Shown: positions 27,408 through 36,957, counted from the stretch's first letter. The stretch: 64,000 bases of DNA from Herbaspirillum sp. Sphag64 (GCF_014192645.1 NZ_JACHYE010000001.1:440350-504349); one strand, 5' to 3'. Notes: generated by a model not told the origin, from the sequence alone. Made by a program: numbers and translations.

Positions 27408-28994
27408 TTACTGACGCACCTTGTCGAGCATGTTGATGTCATCGTTATTATGCAGATGGGGGACTAGCCAGCCGTGCTGGTCGTAATCGGACAGGCATTG
27501 ATCGACCAGTGCCGTCATCTTCGCCAGCGTGCCGGAACCCTGCGCATGACGCAGGCATTGCATGCGGATTTCTTCCTGACTACCGGCATAGTTGATTTCG
27601 TACAGTTCATGGCGACCACCAAACTCGGTGCCGATCGCATCCCACAGCAGTTTGAGAATCTTGATGCGCTGTACATGATCAATACCGCCGGAACCACGGA
27701 CATAGCGCGCAAGATAAGCATCGAGCTGCGGATCCTTGAAGTCACGTGCCCCACTGGGCAGGTAAATCAGACCACTGGCGACAATTTCTTCGATGATCTT
27801 CTTGATAGAGGTATACGCTTGCGGCGCCAGCACCCGATACGCTTGCTGAGCCTCAGTACCAGGCATACAGCTACCGTTTTTCCAGCTATCGGACTTAGCG
27901 ATCATGGCCTCGGTCAGCGACCAGAAAGTATTGCGCCACGCCAGTACTTCACCAGCGGCAGCCTGTACACCACGGAACTCCAGCGTGCCGGTGCACTGTA
28001 GCGCCTTGACCAGCAAACCACTGATGAAATCAAGCTTGACCGCCAGACGGGTGCACGCCTGCAGGGGGAACAGGCGACCAAAACCGCCCTGCGGGAACCA
28101 GTTGCGGCAGCGCTCCAGATCGCGATAGACCAGCACGTTTTCCCAGGGAATAAAGGCATTGTCGAGAATCAGTATTGCATCGTTTTCGTCGAAACGGCTC
28201 GACAGCGGATAATCGAAAGGTGCACCGGTCAGCCCGGCATTGAGTTCATATGATGGACGACAAATCAGCTTCATGCCTGGTGTATCCATACCGGCGATAA
28301 ACATCAGCGCCAGATCAGTACTATCACCAAGCAATCCGGCCGAGCCCTGACCAATAAAGTTGTAATGCGTCAGCGCCGATGCAGTGGCGACGACCTTGGC
28401 ACCACTGACATAGATGCCAGCGTCAGTTTCGCGGTCGACCGTAATAAAGACGTCGCGCACCTGATCGACGGGCTTGTCGCGGTCGATCGGAGGATTGACG
28501 ATAGCGTGATTAAGATAAAGGCAGGATTCCTGGATCCGCTTGTACCAATGGCGGGCATTGGCTTCGAACTTGCCGTAAAACTCCGGCACGATCCCCATGG
28601 CATTGCCAAAGGCGGCCTTGTAATCGGGAGTTCGCCCCATCCATCCATAACTCAGACGTGACCAGGCAGCAACTGCATCACGCTGTTGTCGCAGCTCGTC
28701 AGTACTGCGCGCAAAGCGGAAGAATTTGTGGGTGTAGCCACCGTTGCCAGTATCAGTTTCCCAGCACAATTCATCCTTGCTGGCCGGATCGTGCAGTGCA
28801 TCATACAAACGCGCTACCGATGCTGCGGCATTGCGAAAGGCCGGATGTGTGGTGACGTCCTTGACGCGATCACCGTAGATGTAGATTTCGCGATTGTCGC
28901 GCAGCGAGGCAAGATATTCGGCGCCGGTGAACGGACGTGTGCATTCAGCACGCAGGTCTTCGGGCAAGACGTTTGGCAAATCGCGGGAAGTCAT
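27408..28994 (-). CDS. hpaB: 4-hydroxyphenylacetate 3-monooxygenase, oxygenase component
   Basis: The 528-residue protein matches the HpaB family of FADH2-dependent aromatic hydroxylases. Examples are GAEYLASLRDNREIYIYGDR near residue 25, VPEFYGKFEANARHWYKRIQ, YVSGAKVVATASALTHYNFI and a C-terminal ASGLIYLPSGARDF. It hydroxylates 4-hydroxyphenylacetate to 3,4-dihydroxyphenylacetate. I chose the ATG at 28994 because GGAG lies about 8 bases upstream; the in-frame GTG at 29006 is the alternative. It is followed by hpaC and preceded by the AraC regulator gene. The family also includes hydroxylases of related phenols, but the complete downstream pathway next door settles the substrate. Confidence 0.94.
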   Translation of the reverse strand: MTSRDLPNVLPEDLRAECTRPFTGAEYLASLRDNREIYIYGDRVKDVTTHPAFRNAAASVARLYDALHDPASKDELCWETDTGNGGYTHKFFRFARSTDELRQQRDAVAAWSRLSYGWMGRTPDYKAAFGNAMGIVPEFYGKFEANARHWYKRIQESCLYLNHAIVNPPIDRDKPVDQVRDVFITVDRETDAGIYVSGAKVVATASALTHYNFIGQGSAGLLGDSTDLALMFIAGMDTPGMKLICRPSYELNAGLTGAPFDYPLSSRFDENDAILILDNAFIPWENVLVYRDLERCRNWFPQGGFGRLFPLQACTRLAVKLDFISGLLVKALQCTGTLEFRGVQAAAGEVLAWRNTFWSLTEAMIAKSDSWKNGSCMPGTEAQQAYRVLAPQAYTSIKKIIEEIVASGLIYLPSGARDFKDPQLDAYLARYVRGSGGIDHVQRIKILKLLWDAIGTEFGGRHELYEINYAGSQEEIRMQCLRHAQGSGTLAKMTALVDQCLSDYDQHGWLVPHLHNNDDINMLDKVRQ

Positions 28995-29111
28995 GATGGT
29001 CTCCACTATTGTTGTCAGGTGATGTGTTCATGATGCAATCTTTCTGCATCAATCCCAAGGCACGGAAGCCGGAATCGTTGGTACTTTTCAGGTCAGTATC
29101 GACAACCGGAA

Positions 29112-30068
29112 TCAAGCGCTACGCGTACGTGCCTGATCGCGCCATTCGCCCGGTGCGGTTGCCGTCTGCTGGCGAAAGAAGCGACTGAAGTAGGACACAT
29201 CCTTGAAGCCAAGATCAAACGCAATCTCGGAAATCGGTGCAGCGGAAAACATCAGCTGACGCTTGGCTTCCTGCAGTACACGATCGTGTACCAAACGCTT
29301 GGAGGAGAGATTGGCAACCCGCCGGCAGATATCGTTGAGCCGAGTTTCAGTCAGGCTTAACGCATCGGCATACTGCACTAACGTCCAGTGCTGACGAAAG
29401 CAGGTTTCAATCATCTGATTGAATTTCTGAAATATTTCTACATCGACCTGACGCAAATGCTTGCCCTCCTCAATCGATGCCAATGACGGCAAGCGAGCCA
29501 TGGACACGAATGCCAGTCGGGTCAGCGCCACCAGATTGAGGGCACGACCCAGACCACCGTGCGCAAACTCATCGGCCAACAAAGAAAAATAATTGAGCAG
29601 TTGCACAGACTCAAATGCGCTTGCGTCAGACGCCGGATCCGGCACCACATCCAATGCTGCGCACAATGGTGAAGCCAGCGTTCGCTCCAGGATGCCGCTC
29701 GGATCACTCTTGAACAGGCGCCAGATCAGTTGCTGGCGCACCGACAATACATGGCCCTCGGCATCATCACTGATGATGAAAGCATGCGTCACCGCTGGCG
29801 GCGTCAGAAACAACAGCGGCGCACGAAGATGATAAAAACGATCGTCAAGATATAACCTGACCTCACCCTGTGTGAGGACATGAACCTGAAACACCCGATC
29901 ATGCCGATGGGCGCTCATGTTACGTCCAAAAAAATCGGCCAGCCGCGACAAGGATTCAAAATGTACCTCCTCGTCCTCATAACGCAAATCAAAGGTACGC
30001 CCCAGATCAATGTTGGGAATGGCCGTACACAATGCTGGCGACGCTGGCGATGGTGGCAATTTCTGCAT
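29112..30068 (-). CDS. hpaA: AraC-family activator of the 4-hydroxyphenylacetate genes
   Basis: The protein has about 318 residues with an N-terminal cupin-like sensing region (HRHDRVFQVHVLTQGEVRLY, near residue 55) and a C-terminal AraC-type double HTH (about 215-312) ending FDLGFKDVSYFSRFFRQQTA. This is the layout of HpaA, which activates hpaBC in enteric bacteria when 4-hydroxyphenylacetate is present. It sits directly upstream of hpaB. The ATG at 30068 is preferred; a GTG at 30080 is also in frame, and neither has a strong ribosome site. Confidence 0.88.
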   Translation of the reverse strand: MQKLPPSPASPALCTAIPNIDLGRTFDLRYEDEEVHFESLSRLADFFGRNMSAHRHDRVFQVHVLTQGEVRLYLDDRFYHLRAPLLFLTPPAVTHAFIISDDAEGHVLSVRQQLIWRLFKSDPSGILERTLASPLCAALDVVPDPASDASAFESVQLLNYFSLLADEFAHGGLGRALNLVALTRLAFVSMARLPSLASIEEGKHLRQVDVEIFQKFNQMIETCFRQHWTLVQYADALSLTETRLNDICRRVANLSSKRLVHDRVLQEAKRQLMFSAAPISEIAFDLGFKDVSYFSRFFRQQTATAPGEWRDQARTRSA

Positions 30069-30100
30069 GAGGAAACTCACTTGGCAGACCGACTAATCAG

Positions 30101-30610
30101 TCAGGCAACGCGTGATTTCTTGCGCGTACTGACCTTACCGGGCGCGGTGACCGGCACGAGCTCCACTTGTTCCACATGATTGTTTTGCTGCGCCAGAAAA
30201 AGATCCAGTGCCTGATAGAGATTGCCGACCACGTCAACACCAATACCTGCTTCAAGATACGAATACTGTTGCTCAATCAAAGGTGCAATCTGCTTGATCA
30301 GCGCCCTGCTACGGGCGGTGAGCGCCACCACGATGCGGCGCTGATCGGTGTCTACCCGGCTACGCTCAACCAGTCCCATGTCCTCCATACGTACCAACAC
30401 GCCGGCCAGGCTGGGACTGAGAATCTGGCAGGTTTCGCAGATTTGCCATTGCTCCATCGGCGCATGATGATCACTGATGGCACGAATCACGCGCCATTGC
30501 TGTTCCGTCAGTCCATGATGATTAAGAATGCGGCGAAAGTTGCCCATGACACATTCGCGCGCCTGCAATAACAACAAGGCCAGATTACGGTGTTTAAATG
30601 TTTTTTCCAT
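30101..30610 (-). CDS. hpaR: MarR-family repressor of the homoprotocatechuate operon
   Basis: This is a 169-residue MarR regulator. The winged helix spans about residues 30-125 (LTEQQWRVIRAISD, ILSPSLAGVLVRMEDMGLVE, DQRRIVVALTARSRALI). It matches HpaR (HpcR), the repressor of the homoprotocatechuate meta-cleavage operon, released by 4-hydroxyphenylacetate or pathway compounds. The C-terminus ends in a basic tail (VSTRKKSRVA). It is divergent from hpaG, and palindromes in the gap are the likely operators. Together with hpaA, hpaB and hpaC it forms the leftward hpa operon. Confidence 0.92.
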   Translation of the reverse strand: MEKTFKHRNLALLLLQARECVMGNFRRILNHHGLTEQQWRVIRAISDHHAPMEQWQICETCQILSPSLAGVLVRMEDMGLVERSRVDTDQRRIVVALTARSRALIKQIAPLIEQQYSYLEAGIGVDVVGNLYQALDLFLAQQNNHVEQVELVPVTAPGKVSTRKKSRVA

Positions 30611-30669
30611 TGAAGTGCATGCCCATTCTTGGTAGCTGGATTTTCACAATAAATAAACTGAATTCTAAT

Positions 30670-30714
30670 TGACACACTAACATATTAGTAATTATATTGT
30701 GGAACATATTAGTG
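30670..30714 (+). promoter_or_regulatory. hpaG promoter with two HpaR-type operators
   Basis: A TTGACA -35 box (30670-30675) and a TATATT -10 box (30694-30699) are 18 bases apart. Between them lies the perfect palindrome ACTAACATATTAGT (30677-30690). The sequence ACATATTAGT is repeated at 30705-30714, near the expected transcription start. Repression by the divergent MarR protein HpaR is the natural reading, but binding is inferred. Confidence 0.7.
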
Positions 30715-30806
30715 AATACGCACGCGTTCGGCTGGCCTCAAAAGTCCGGAGAAACTTGCCATTGTTGCGCGGATGGCAGCAACGAACTCAACACGGAGAC
30801 AAGACC

Positions 30807-30839
30807 ATGCGCATGCGTACGGTCGCCATGAAAAAATGA
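30807..30839 (+). CDS. 10-codon leader peptide upstream of hpaG
   Basis: The ATG at 30807 has a strong GGAG site 8 bases upstream and encodes MRMRTVAMKK. The TGA overlaps the hpaG ATG as ATGA. hpaG has no ribosome site of its own, so its translation probably depends on this leader. It is a prediction from sequence alone. Confidence 0.5.
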   Translation: MRMRTVAMKK

Positions 30840-32359
30840 CAACAACCAGTTTTTCGCAGACCCTGAAATCCAACCGCGGGACAGTCTATGGCGTCATCCT
30901 GAACGACCATGATACGCTGGCCCGGATCGGTGCAAGTCTCTCGGATCTCCCTTATAAGGCAGCACCCCAAGCACCGGTGTTGTATCTCAAACCAGCGAAC
31001 ACGATCAACGGCGATCACGCCGTTGTCACGCTGCCGCCCAACGCCACGCAAGTTGAAATTGGTGCCACCATCGGTATTGTGCTGGCCGCGCCTGCAGCAC
31101 AGTTGACGCGTAACAACGCGGCTTCCGTCATCGCCGGCTATGTCCTGGTCGCCGACCTGAGTCTTCCGCACGATAGTTACTACCGTCCAGCGGTGCGTGA
31201 AAAATGTTTTGATGGTTCCTGCGTCCTGGGCGATAACATGATCTGTACCACCAGCCCCGAAGAGGTACAAAAATGGGAGCTGGTGACTTCCATCAATGGT
31301 CGCCTGGCGGCCCGACGCAGTCTGGGCGATCTGGTGCGCGACATCCCTGCTCTGCTCTGTGACGTCTCCGAATTCATGCGTCTGCAGCGCGGCGATGTCC
31401 TGTTGATCGGCGTCAGCTGGCAAGCACCACGTGCCGGGGTACAGGATGACATAACCCTCAGCCTGTATGCGCCTGACGCCCACGAACTGGCAGCGGTGCA
31501 TCTGCAACTTGCTCCCGGCAGCGTATCTGCACAAGAAACTCAGACAGGCATTGAGCCTACGCCAGCACCACGAGGCACACGCACCTTCGGTCGCATCTTT
31601 TTCAATGGCGCAATTCATGAAGTGGAGCCCGTCCCCAATCCTGCAGAACTGGAAGCAACTTGCATCCGTCTTGCGGATGGTCGCATCCTGCGCGAAAATG
31701 AGGCGCACTGGTTGCCACCGGTTGAACCAGGAACCATTTTTGCGCTCGGTCTGAACTACGCTGACCACGCACGAGAGCTGGCTTTCAAGGCCCCGGAACA
31801 ACCACTGGTATTTCTTAAGGGACCGACTGCACTGACGGGTCATTACGGCCAGACGCGGCGCCCGGCCGATGCCACTTTCATGCACTATGAGTGCGAGCTG
31901 GCCGTCGTGATTGGCAAATATGCCCGCCATGTCAGCCGCGAGCATGCCTACGATTACGTCGCAGGGTATACGGTCGCCAATGACTACGCGATTCGTGACT
32001 ATCTGGAAAATTATTACCGACCCAATCTGCGCGTAAAAAATCGGGATGCCTGCACTCCGATCGGTCCCTGGCTGGTTGAAGCTGGTGCCGTCGCTGACCC
32101 AATGCGACTACAGCTCAGCACCAGTGTCAACGGTAAAGTAACGCAACGCGGCAACACCAGCGATATGGTGTTCGACATCCCGGCACTGATCGTTTATCTA
32201 TCATCCATCATGACGCTGGCACCGGGAGACATCATTCTTACCGGCACGCCCGAAGGACTGACGAATGTCGTTCCGGGCGACTGTATCGTCACAGAAATTG
32301 AAGGGATAGGCCGTCTGGTCAACACCATTGTTGGTGATGACGCCACACCTGCGCACTGA
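30836..32359 (+). CDS. hpaG: bifunctional homoprotocatechuate isomerase/decarboxylase
   Basis: The 507-residue protein contains two fumarylacetoacetate-hydrolase-like domains. The first spans about residues 15-220 (RGTVYGVILNDHDTLARIGA, SYYRPAVREKCFDGSCVLG). The second spans about 250-500 (GTIFALGLNYADHARELAF, metal-binding YECELAVVIGKYARHV, ILTGTPEGLTNVVPGDCI). It decarboxylates 5-oxopent-3-ene-1,2,5-tricarboxylate and isomerises the product toward 2-oxohept-3-enedioate. The fused form is like that of enteric HpaG, though this chain is longer in the linker. I place the start at the ATG overlapping the leader stop; the frame is open further upstream to 30773 without support. Confidence 0.92.
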   Translation: MTTTSFSQTLKSNRGTVYGVILNDHDTLARIGASLSDLPYKAAPQAPVLYLKPANTINGDHAVVTLPPNATQVEIGATIGIVLAAPAAQLTRNNAASVIAGYVLVADLSLPHDSYYRPAVREKCFDGSCVLGDNMICTTSPEEVQKWELVTSINGRLAARRSLGDLVRDIPALLCDVSEFMRLQRGDVLLIGVSWQAPRAGVQDDITLSLYAPDAHELAAVHLQLAPGSVSAQETQTGIEPTPAPRGTRTFGRIFFNGAIHEVEPVPNPAELEATCIRLADGRILRENEAHWLPPVEPGTIFALGLNYADHARELAFKAPEQPLVFLKGPTALTGHYGQTRRPADATFMHYECELAVVIGKYARHVSREHAYDYVAGYTVANDYAIRDYLENYYRPNLRVKNRDACTPIGPWLVEAGAVADPMRLQLSTSVNGKVTQRGNTSDMVFDIPALIVYLSSIMTLAPGDIILTGTPEGLTNVVPGDCIVTEIEGIGRLVNTIVGDDATPAH

Positions 32360-32405
32360 ACCTATCCGCTACATCGCTCAAACTCTTCTCTATGCGAGTG
32401 CAACC

Positions 32406-33860
32406 ATGATCAAACATCTCATCAACGGCAAATCTGTAGAGAGCCGTAACGTCTTTCAGACCCTCAACCCGGCCAATAATGAAGTACTGGCCGAGGTTGC
32501 CAGTGGTGGCGAGGCGGAAGTTGCCGCTGCCGTACAGGCGGCCAAGGACGCCTTTCCCGCATGGGCTGGCAAACCCGCCGCGGAACGCGCAAAGCTGATC
32601 CGCAAGCTGGGCGAATTGATCACCCGCGATGTACCAGAACTGGCCGAACTGGAAACTCGGGACACTGGTCAGGTGATCGGCCAGACCAAGAAAGCATTGA
32701 TCCCCAGAGCGGCTGACAATTTCCATTTTTTTGCCGAAATTGCGGCCCACATGGATGGTGAAGCCTACCAATCGGATACCGGCCACCTGAATTACACGAT
32801 GTGGAATCCAGTCGGTGTCTGCGCGCTGATATCGCCATGGAATGTACCGTTCATGACGGCGACCTGGAAGACGGCTCCGTGTCTGGCACTGGGCAATACG
32901 GCCGTCATGAAAATGTCGGAACTATCGCCACTGACCGCCGACCGGCTCGGCCAGCTGGTACTGGAAGCAGGTATTCCTGCGGGCGTGTTCAATGTCGTGC
33001 ACGGCTATGGTAAGGAGGCCGGCGAACCGCTGATCCGTCACCCCGATGTCCGTGCAATCTCTTTTACCGGGAGTACCGCAACGGGAAACCGCATCGTGCA
33101 ACAGGCCGGACTAAAGAAATTTTCGATGGAGCTGGGTGGCAAGTCGCCGTTCATCATCTTTGATGACGCCGATTATGAACGGGCACTGGATGCGGCCATC
33201 TTCATGATTTTCTCCAATAATGGCGAGCGCTGCACTGCCGGCTCGCGGATTCTGATCCAGCGTGGCATTTATGAGCGCTTCGTCAGCGATTTTGCAGCCC
33301 GTGCGGCACGTCTGCAAGTCGGCGATCCGCTCGATCCGGATACCATCATCGGCCCCATGATCAGTCCGCAGCACCAGCAAAAGGTAGCGCGTTACATTGA
33401 AATCGGCAAAGCCGAAGGAGCGCGTGTGGTATTTGGTGGTGGCATGCCGGAGATACCAGCGGCGCTGAAGAACGGCAACTGGATTCAACCAACCGTGTTT
33501 GCCGATGTCGATAACCGGATGACCATTGCTCAGGATGAAATCTTCGGCCCGGTACCCTGCCTGATTCCGTTCGAGACGGAAGCTGATGCACAGCGTATTG
33601 CAAACGACACCATCTATGGCCTGTCGTCCTATGTCTGGACCGAGAACACTGGTCGCGCCTTGCGTATGGGACGCGGCATTGAGGCCGGCATGGTATTCAT
33701 CAACAGTCAGAATGTACGTGATCTGCGTCAACCCTTCGGCGGTGTCAAGGCATCGGGCACAGGTCGCGAAGGTAATCATTACAGTTTTGAGGTGTTTGCC
33801 GAGGCAAAAAATATCTGCCTGTCCTACGGTAACCATCCCATTCCGCGCTGGGGAGTCTGA
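32406..33860 (+). CDS. hpaE: 5-carboxymethyl-2-hydroxymuconate semialdehyde dehydrogenase
   Basis: The 484-residue aldehyde dehydrogenase has the NAD-binding motif FTGSTATGNRI, the catalytic glutamate block MELGGKSPFIIFDDADYERA and the catalytic cysteine in FSNNGERCTAGSRILIQRG. The C-terminal block QNVRDLRQPFGGVKASGTGR is typical of the HpaE group. It oxidises 5-carboxymethyl-2-hydroxymuconate semialdehyde with NAD. The ATG at 32406 matches the family start; the open frame from 32328 overlaps hpaG and is rejected. It lies between hpaG and hpaD in the rightward operon. Confidence 0.93.
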   Translation: MIKHLINGKSVESRNVFQTLNPANNEVLAEVASGGEAEVAAAVQAAKDAFPAWAGKPAAERAKLIRKLGELITRDVPELAELETRDTGQVIGQTKKALIPRAADNFHFFAEIAAHMDGEAYQSDTGHLNYTMWNPVGVCALISPWNVPFMTATWKTAPCLALGNTAVMKMSELSPLTADRLGQLVLEAGIPAGVFNVVHGYGKEAGEPLIRHPDVRAISFTGSTATGNRIVQQAGLKKFSMELGGKSPFIIFDDADYERALDAAIFMIFSNNGERCTAGSRILIQRGIYERFVSDFAARAARLQVGDPLDPDTIIGPMISPQHQQKVARYIEIGKAEGARVVFGGGMPEIPAALKNGNWIQPTVFADVDNRMTIAQDEIFGPVPCLIPFETEADAQRIANDTIYGLSSYVWTENTGRALRMGRGIEAGMVFINSQNVRDLRQPFGGVKASGTGREGNHYSFEVFAEAKNICLSYGNHPIPRWGV

Positions 33861-33919
33861 ATCAAGGCCCACAGTATGAGTAGCATCAGCATCATACTCG
33901 ATCAAAGGAGTTCAAGCGT

Positions 33920-34774
33920 ATGGGTAAGTTAGCACTGGCTGCAAAAATCACGCACGTACCATCGATGTATCTCTCAGAGCTCGACGGCCCGCATAAAGGC
34001 TGCCGTCAGGCTGCCATTGCAGGGCATCACGAAATCGGTCGGCGCTGCCGTGCACTTGGTGTAGATACGATCGTTGTCTTCGACGTGCACTGGTTGGTTA
34101 ATTCGGAATACCACATTAATTGTGGACCGCATTTTCAGGGTCTGTACACCAGCAATGAACTACCGCATTTCATCAAAAACCTGCCCTATGAATATCCCGG
34201 CAATCCGGCACTCGGCCATCTGATTGCCGAGGTTGCCAACGCCTCTGGCGTCAAAAGTCGTGCCCATAGTGATACCAGCCTGGGATTGGAATACGGCACC
34301 CTGGTACCGATGCGCTACATGAACAGCGATCAGCAATTCAAGGTCGTCAGCGTGGCGGGCTGGTGTGTCTGGCATCAACTGGAAGAAAGTATGCGCTTCG
34401 GCCAGGCCGTCCGCGAGGCAATTGAAGAACATTACGACGGTACCGTCGCCGTGCTGGCCAGTGGCTCCTTGTCACATCACTTTGCCGATAATGGCACCGC
34501 TCCCGACTATATGCACAAGGTCTACAATCCCTTCCTCGAAGAGATGGATCGCCGTGTCGTGGACATGTGGGAGCAAGGCGACTGGGCCAGCTTTATCGAG
34601 ATGCTGCCGATGTACAACGAAAAATGCTGGGGTGAAGGCGGTATGCACGATACCGCGATGCTGCTTGGGATGCTGGGCGGTGTCACCTATCAGGGCAAGG
34701 TAGAAGTCGTTACTCCCTATTTCGGCAGTTCCGGCACGGGTCAGATCAATGCGATCTTCCCGGTCCCGACCTAA
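33920..34774 (+). CDS. hpaD: 3,4-dihydroxyphenylacetate 2,3-dioxygenase (class III extradiol)
   Basis: The 284-residue protein is a LigB-superfamily dioxygenase of the homoprotocatechuate group: KITHVPSMYLSELDGPHKGC at the start, VVFDVHWLVNSEYHINCGP, ASGSLSHHFADNGTAPDY and a C-terminal PYFGSSGTGQINAIFPVP. It cleaves 3,4-dihydroxyphenylacetate between carbons 2 and 3 using Fe(II). An AAGGAG site precedes the ATG. It belongs to the same superfamily as GalA in this window but is a separate branch and has no LigA domain. Confidence 0.94.
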   Translation: MGKLALAAKITHVPSMYLSELDGPHKGCRQAAIAGHHEIGRRCRALGVDTIVVFDVHWLVNSEYHINCGPHFQGLYTSNELPHFIKNLPYEYPGNPALGHLIAEVANASGVKSRAHSDTSLGLEYGTLVPMRYMNSDQQFKVVSVAGWCVWHQLEESMRFGQAVREAIEEHYDGTVAVLASGSLSHHFADNGTAPDYMHKVYNPFLEEMDRRVVDMWEQGDWASFIEMLPMYNEKCWGEGGMHDTAMLLGMLGGVTYQGKVEVVTPYFGSSGTGQINAIFPVPT

Positions 34775-34803
34775 GTCATCATTATTCGCCAGCGAGGATT
34801 ACC

Positions 34804-35226
34804 ATGCCCCATCTGACCTTGGAATACTCAGCCAATCTTGGCAAGAGCGGCGCTCTCGGCGCTGCCCATCCGGAGCTCGATTTCAATCAGCTTTGCCAGT
34901 CGCTGGCGCACTGTCTGATCGAGCAGCAGGAGGATGGCAAACAGATCTATCCGACCGGTGGCGTGCGCGTGCGCGCGTTGGCAGCCAAGCACTACTGTAT
35001 TGCCAATAGCATTGATGATGGCGGCTTCGTACATGGCACTCTGAAGATTGGTGCCGGGCGCAGCGAAGCCGTCAAAAAAGCCACCGGGGATGCCTTGTTC
35101 GCAGTGCTCAAGCAACATTTCGCGGCACTCTACCTGCAAAGCGGTCTGGCCTTGTCACTGGAAATCATCGAGGTCAATGAAGCTGGCAGCTGGAAGCATA
35201 ACAATCTGCATGCGCGTTTTCGTTAG
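34804..35226 (+). CDS. hpaF: 5-carboxymethyl-2-hydroxymuconate delta-isomerase
   Basis: The 140-residue protein begins [12 protein letters not shown]; after methionine removal the N-terminal proline is the catalytic base, as in the tautomerase superfamily. Other family blocks are [20 protein letters not shown] and [20 protein letters not shown]. It isomerises 5-carboxymethyl-2-hydroxymuconate to the substrate of HpaG. A GCGAGGATT sequence precedes the ATG. It is shifted slightly toward the longer end of the family. Confidence 0.92.
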   Translation: MPHLTLEYSANLGKSGALGAAHPELDFNQLCQSLAHCLIEQQEDGKQIYPTGGVRVRALAAKHYCIANSIDDGGFVHGTLKIGAGRSEAVKKATGDALFAVLKQHFAALYLQSGLALSLEIIEVNEAGSWKHNNLHARFR

Positions 35227-35294
35227 CGGCGCGAGCTCTGTTGATACGCCCTGCTCCTGATCTAACCGTGTTGTCATTTACAAGAAAAAATATC

Positions 35295-36098
35295 ATGCTG
35301 CCACTGACCACTATCACTGAACTCGCCCGACAACTACATCAGGCAGAGAAGAACAGGATCCAGCTGCGCCACTTCTCGCAGGCCCATCCGGAGATGACAA
35401 TTGAAGACGGCTACGCGATTCAGCGCGAATGGGTCAAACTCAAACTGGCCGAGGGACGCACTATCAAGGGTCGCAAAATTGGACTGACCTCGCGCGCCAT
35501 GCAGCAATCATCGCAAATCAATGAGCCCGACTATGCACCGCTGCTGGACGACATGTTTTTTGAGCAAGGCAGCGATATTCCCTTTTCCCGTTTCATCTCC
35601 CCGCGGATTGAAGTAGAACTGGCCTTCATCCTCGGCAAGCCACTCAAAGGTCCCGGCGTGACCATGTTTGACGTGCTGGCAGCGACTGAATATGTGACGC
35701 CGGCAATTGAAATCATCGATGCCCGCATTGAACAGTTTGATCGCGATACCAAGGCACCTCGCAAGGTATTCGATACCATCTCCGACTTCGCAGCCAATGC
35801 CGGCATCGTCATGGGTGGCTCGCCAGTCAGACCCGATGCAGTCGATCTGCGCTGGGTTGGCGCCATGCTGTTCCGTAATGGCGTGATTGAAGAAACCGGC
35901 CTGGCCGCTGGTGTACTCAACCACCCAGCGAATGGTGTGGGCTGGCTGGCCAACAAGATTGCCACCTATGGAGAACAGCTTAACGTGGGGGATGTTGTGC
36001 TGGGCGGGTCCTTCACCCGTCCTGTCAACGCCGCGGTTGGAGATACCTTTCAGGCCGACTATGGTCCACTGGGTCAGATTGCCTTCCGTTTTGTGTAA
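35295..36098 (+). CDS. hpaH: 2-oxo-hept-4-ene-1,7-dioate hydratase
   Basis: The 267-residue protein matches HpaH and the related MhpD-type hydratases: [60 protein letters not shown] (metal-binding acidic residues), EIIDARIE and [20 protein letters not shown]. It adds water to 2-oxohept-4-enedioate, producing the aldolase substrate. I chose the ATG at 35295, which gives the family length; the longer frame from 35241 adds an unrelated stretch. The ribosome site is weak (AAGAA), suggesting coupling to hpaF. Confidence 0.93.
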   Translation: MLPLTTITELARQLHQAEKNRIQLRHFSQAHPEMTIEDGYAIQREWVKLKLAEGRTIKGRKIGLTSRAMQQSSQINEPDYAPLLDDMFFEQGSDIPFSRFISPRIEVELAFILGKPLKGPGVTMFDVLAATEYVTPAIEIIDARIEQFDRDTKAPRKVFDTISDFAANAGIVMGGSPVRPDAVDLRWVGAMLFRNGVIEETGLAAGVLNHPANGVGWLANKIATYGEQLNVGDVVLGGSFTRPVNAAVGDTFQADYGPLGQIAFRFV

Positions 36099-36133
36099 TC
36101 ATTCACTTCTTCCTTCACGAGGACGACACGCTC

Positions 36134-36928
36134 ATGCAATTGCCACCAAATTCCTTCAAGCAAACCTTGCAACAGAGCCGACTGCAACTGGGACTCTTTC
36201 TCGCACTGGGAAACCCGCTCAGCGCAGAGATCCTGGCGACCTGTGGATACGATTATCTGTTGATCGATGCCGAGCACGCGGTCAATGACCTGCGCTCGAT
36301 ACAGGCACAATTACAAGCGATCGCCGCTTATCCGATCCCCTGCCTGGTGCGTCCACCGCACCACGATCCTGCGCTCATCAAACAATTGCTTGGGATCGGC
36401 GTACAAACCTTGCTGGTGCCAATGGTCGACACTGCCGAGCAGGCTGCAGCACTGGTGAGTGCAATGCGCTATCCGCCAAATGGAATACGTGGTGTCGGTA
36501 CCGGTCTGGAACGTGGTGCGCGCTGGAATGCCGTGCCCGATTATCTGACACAAGTCGAGCAACACAGCTGCCTGATCGTACAGATCGAATCACGGACGGG
36601 CTTAAACAACCTGGAGGCAATTGCAGCAGTCGATGGCGTTGATGCGCTCTTTATCGGCCCCTCAGATCTGGCAGCGTCGCTGGGTCACCTCGGCGAGCCT
36701 GCGCATCCAGACGTGCTGAGTACCATTGATGACGCCATTGCACGGATTGTGAAAACCGGTAAACGTGCCGGCATCTTCTGCACCTCTCCAGCACTGGCAC
36801 AACGCTATGCAACTGGTGGGGCAAGCTTTCTGGCGCTGGGTGCCGATACTAGCGTACTGCGCAGCGCAGCGATCAATCTGCTCAACAGTGTCAGACCCGA
36901 TGCCGCCAAAAACGGCGCATCTTATTAA
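36134..36928 (+). CDS. hpaI: 4-hydroxy-2-oxoheptanedioate aldolase
   Basis: The 264-residue class II aldolase of the HpcH/HpaI family shows FLALGNPLSAEILATCGYDY, the metal-binding LIDAEHAVNDL, VPMVDTAEQA, IRGVGTGLERGARWNAVPDY and FIGPSDLAASLGH. It splits 4-hydroxy-2-oxoheptanedioate into pyruvate and succinic semialdehyde, the last step of the pathway. GAGG precedes the ATG. It is the final gene of the hpaGEDFHI operon; the specific transporter hpaX is absent from the window. Confidence 0.93.
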   Translation: MQLPPNSFKQTLQQSRLQLGLFLALGNPLSAEILATCGYDYLLIDAEHAVNDLRSIQAQLQAIAAYPIPCLVRPPHHDPALIKQLLGIGVQTLLVPMVDTAEQAAALVSAMRYPPNGIRGVGTGLERGARWNAVPDYLTQVEQHSCLIVQIESRTGLNNLEAIAAVDGVDALFIGPSDLAASLGHLGEPAHPDVLSTIDDAIARIVKTGKRAGIFCTSPALAQRYATGGASFLALGADTSVLRSAAINLLNSVRPDAAKNGASY

Positions 36929-36934
36929 CCGGTA

Positions 36935-36957
36935 GCCTCAACATAAAATGTTGAGGC
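36935..36957 (+). terminator. hairpin after hpaI
   Basis: The perfect inverted repeat GCCTCAACAT/ATGTTGAGGC with a three-base loop lies six bases past the hpaI stop. It has no T-run, so termination would need help. It could also protect the 3' end. Confidence 0.45.

Noticed and set aside
30788..31945. Long open frame opposite hpaG
   Set aside because: The hpaG domains on the other strand are unmistakable; the antisense frame has no motif.
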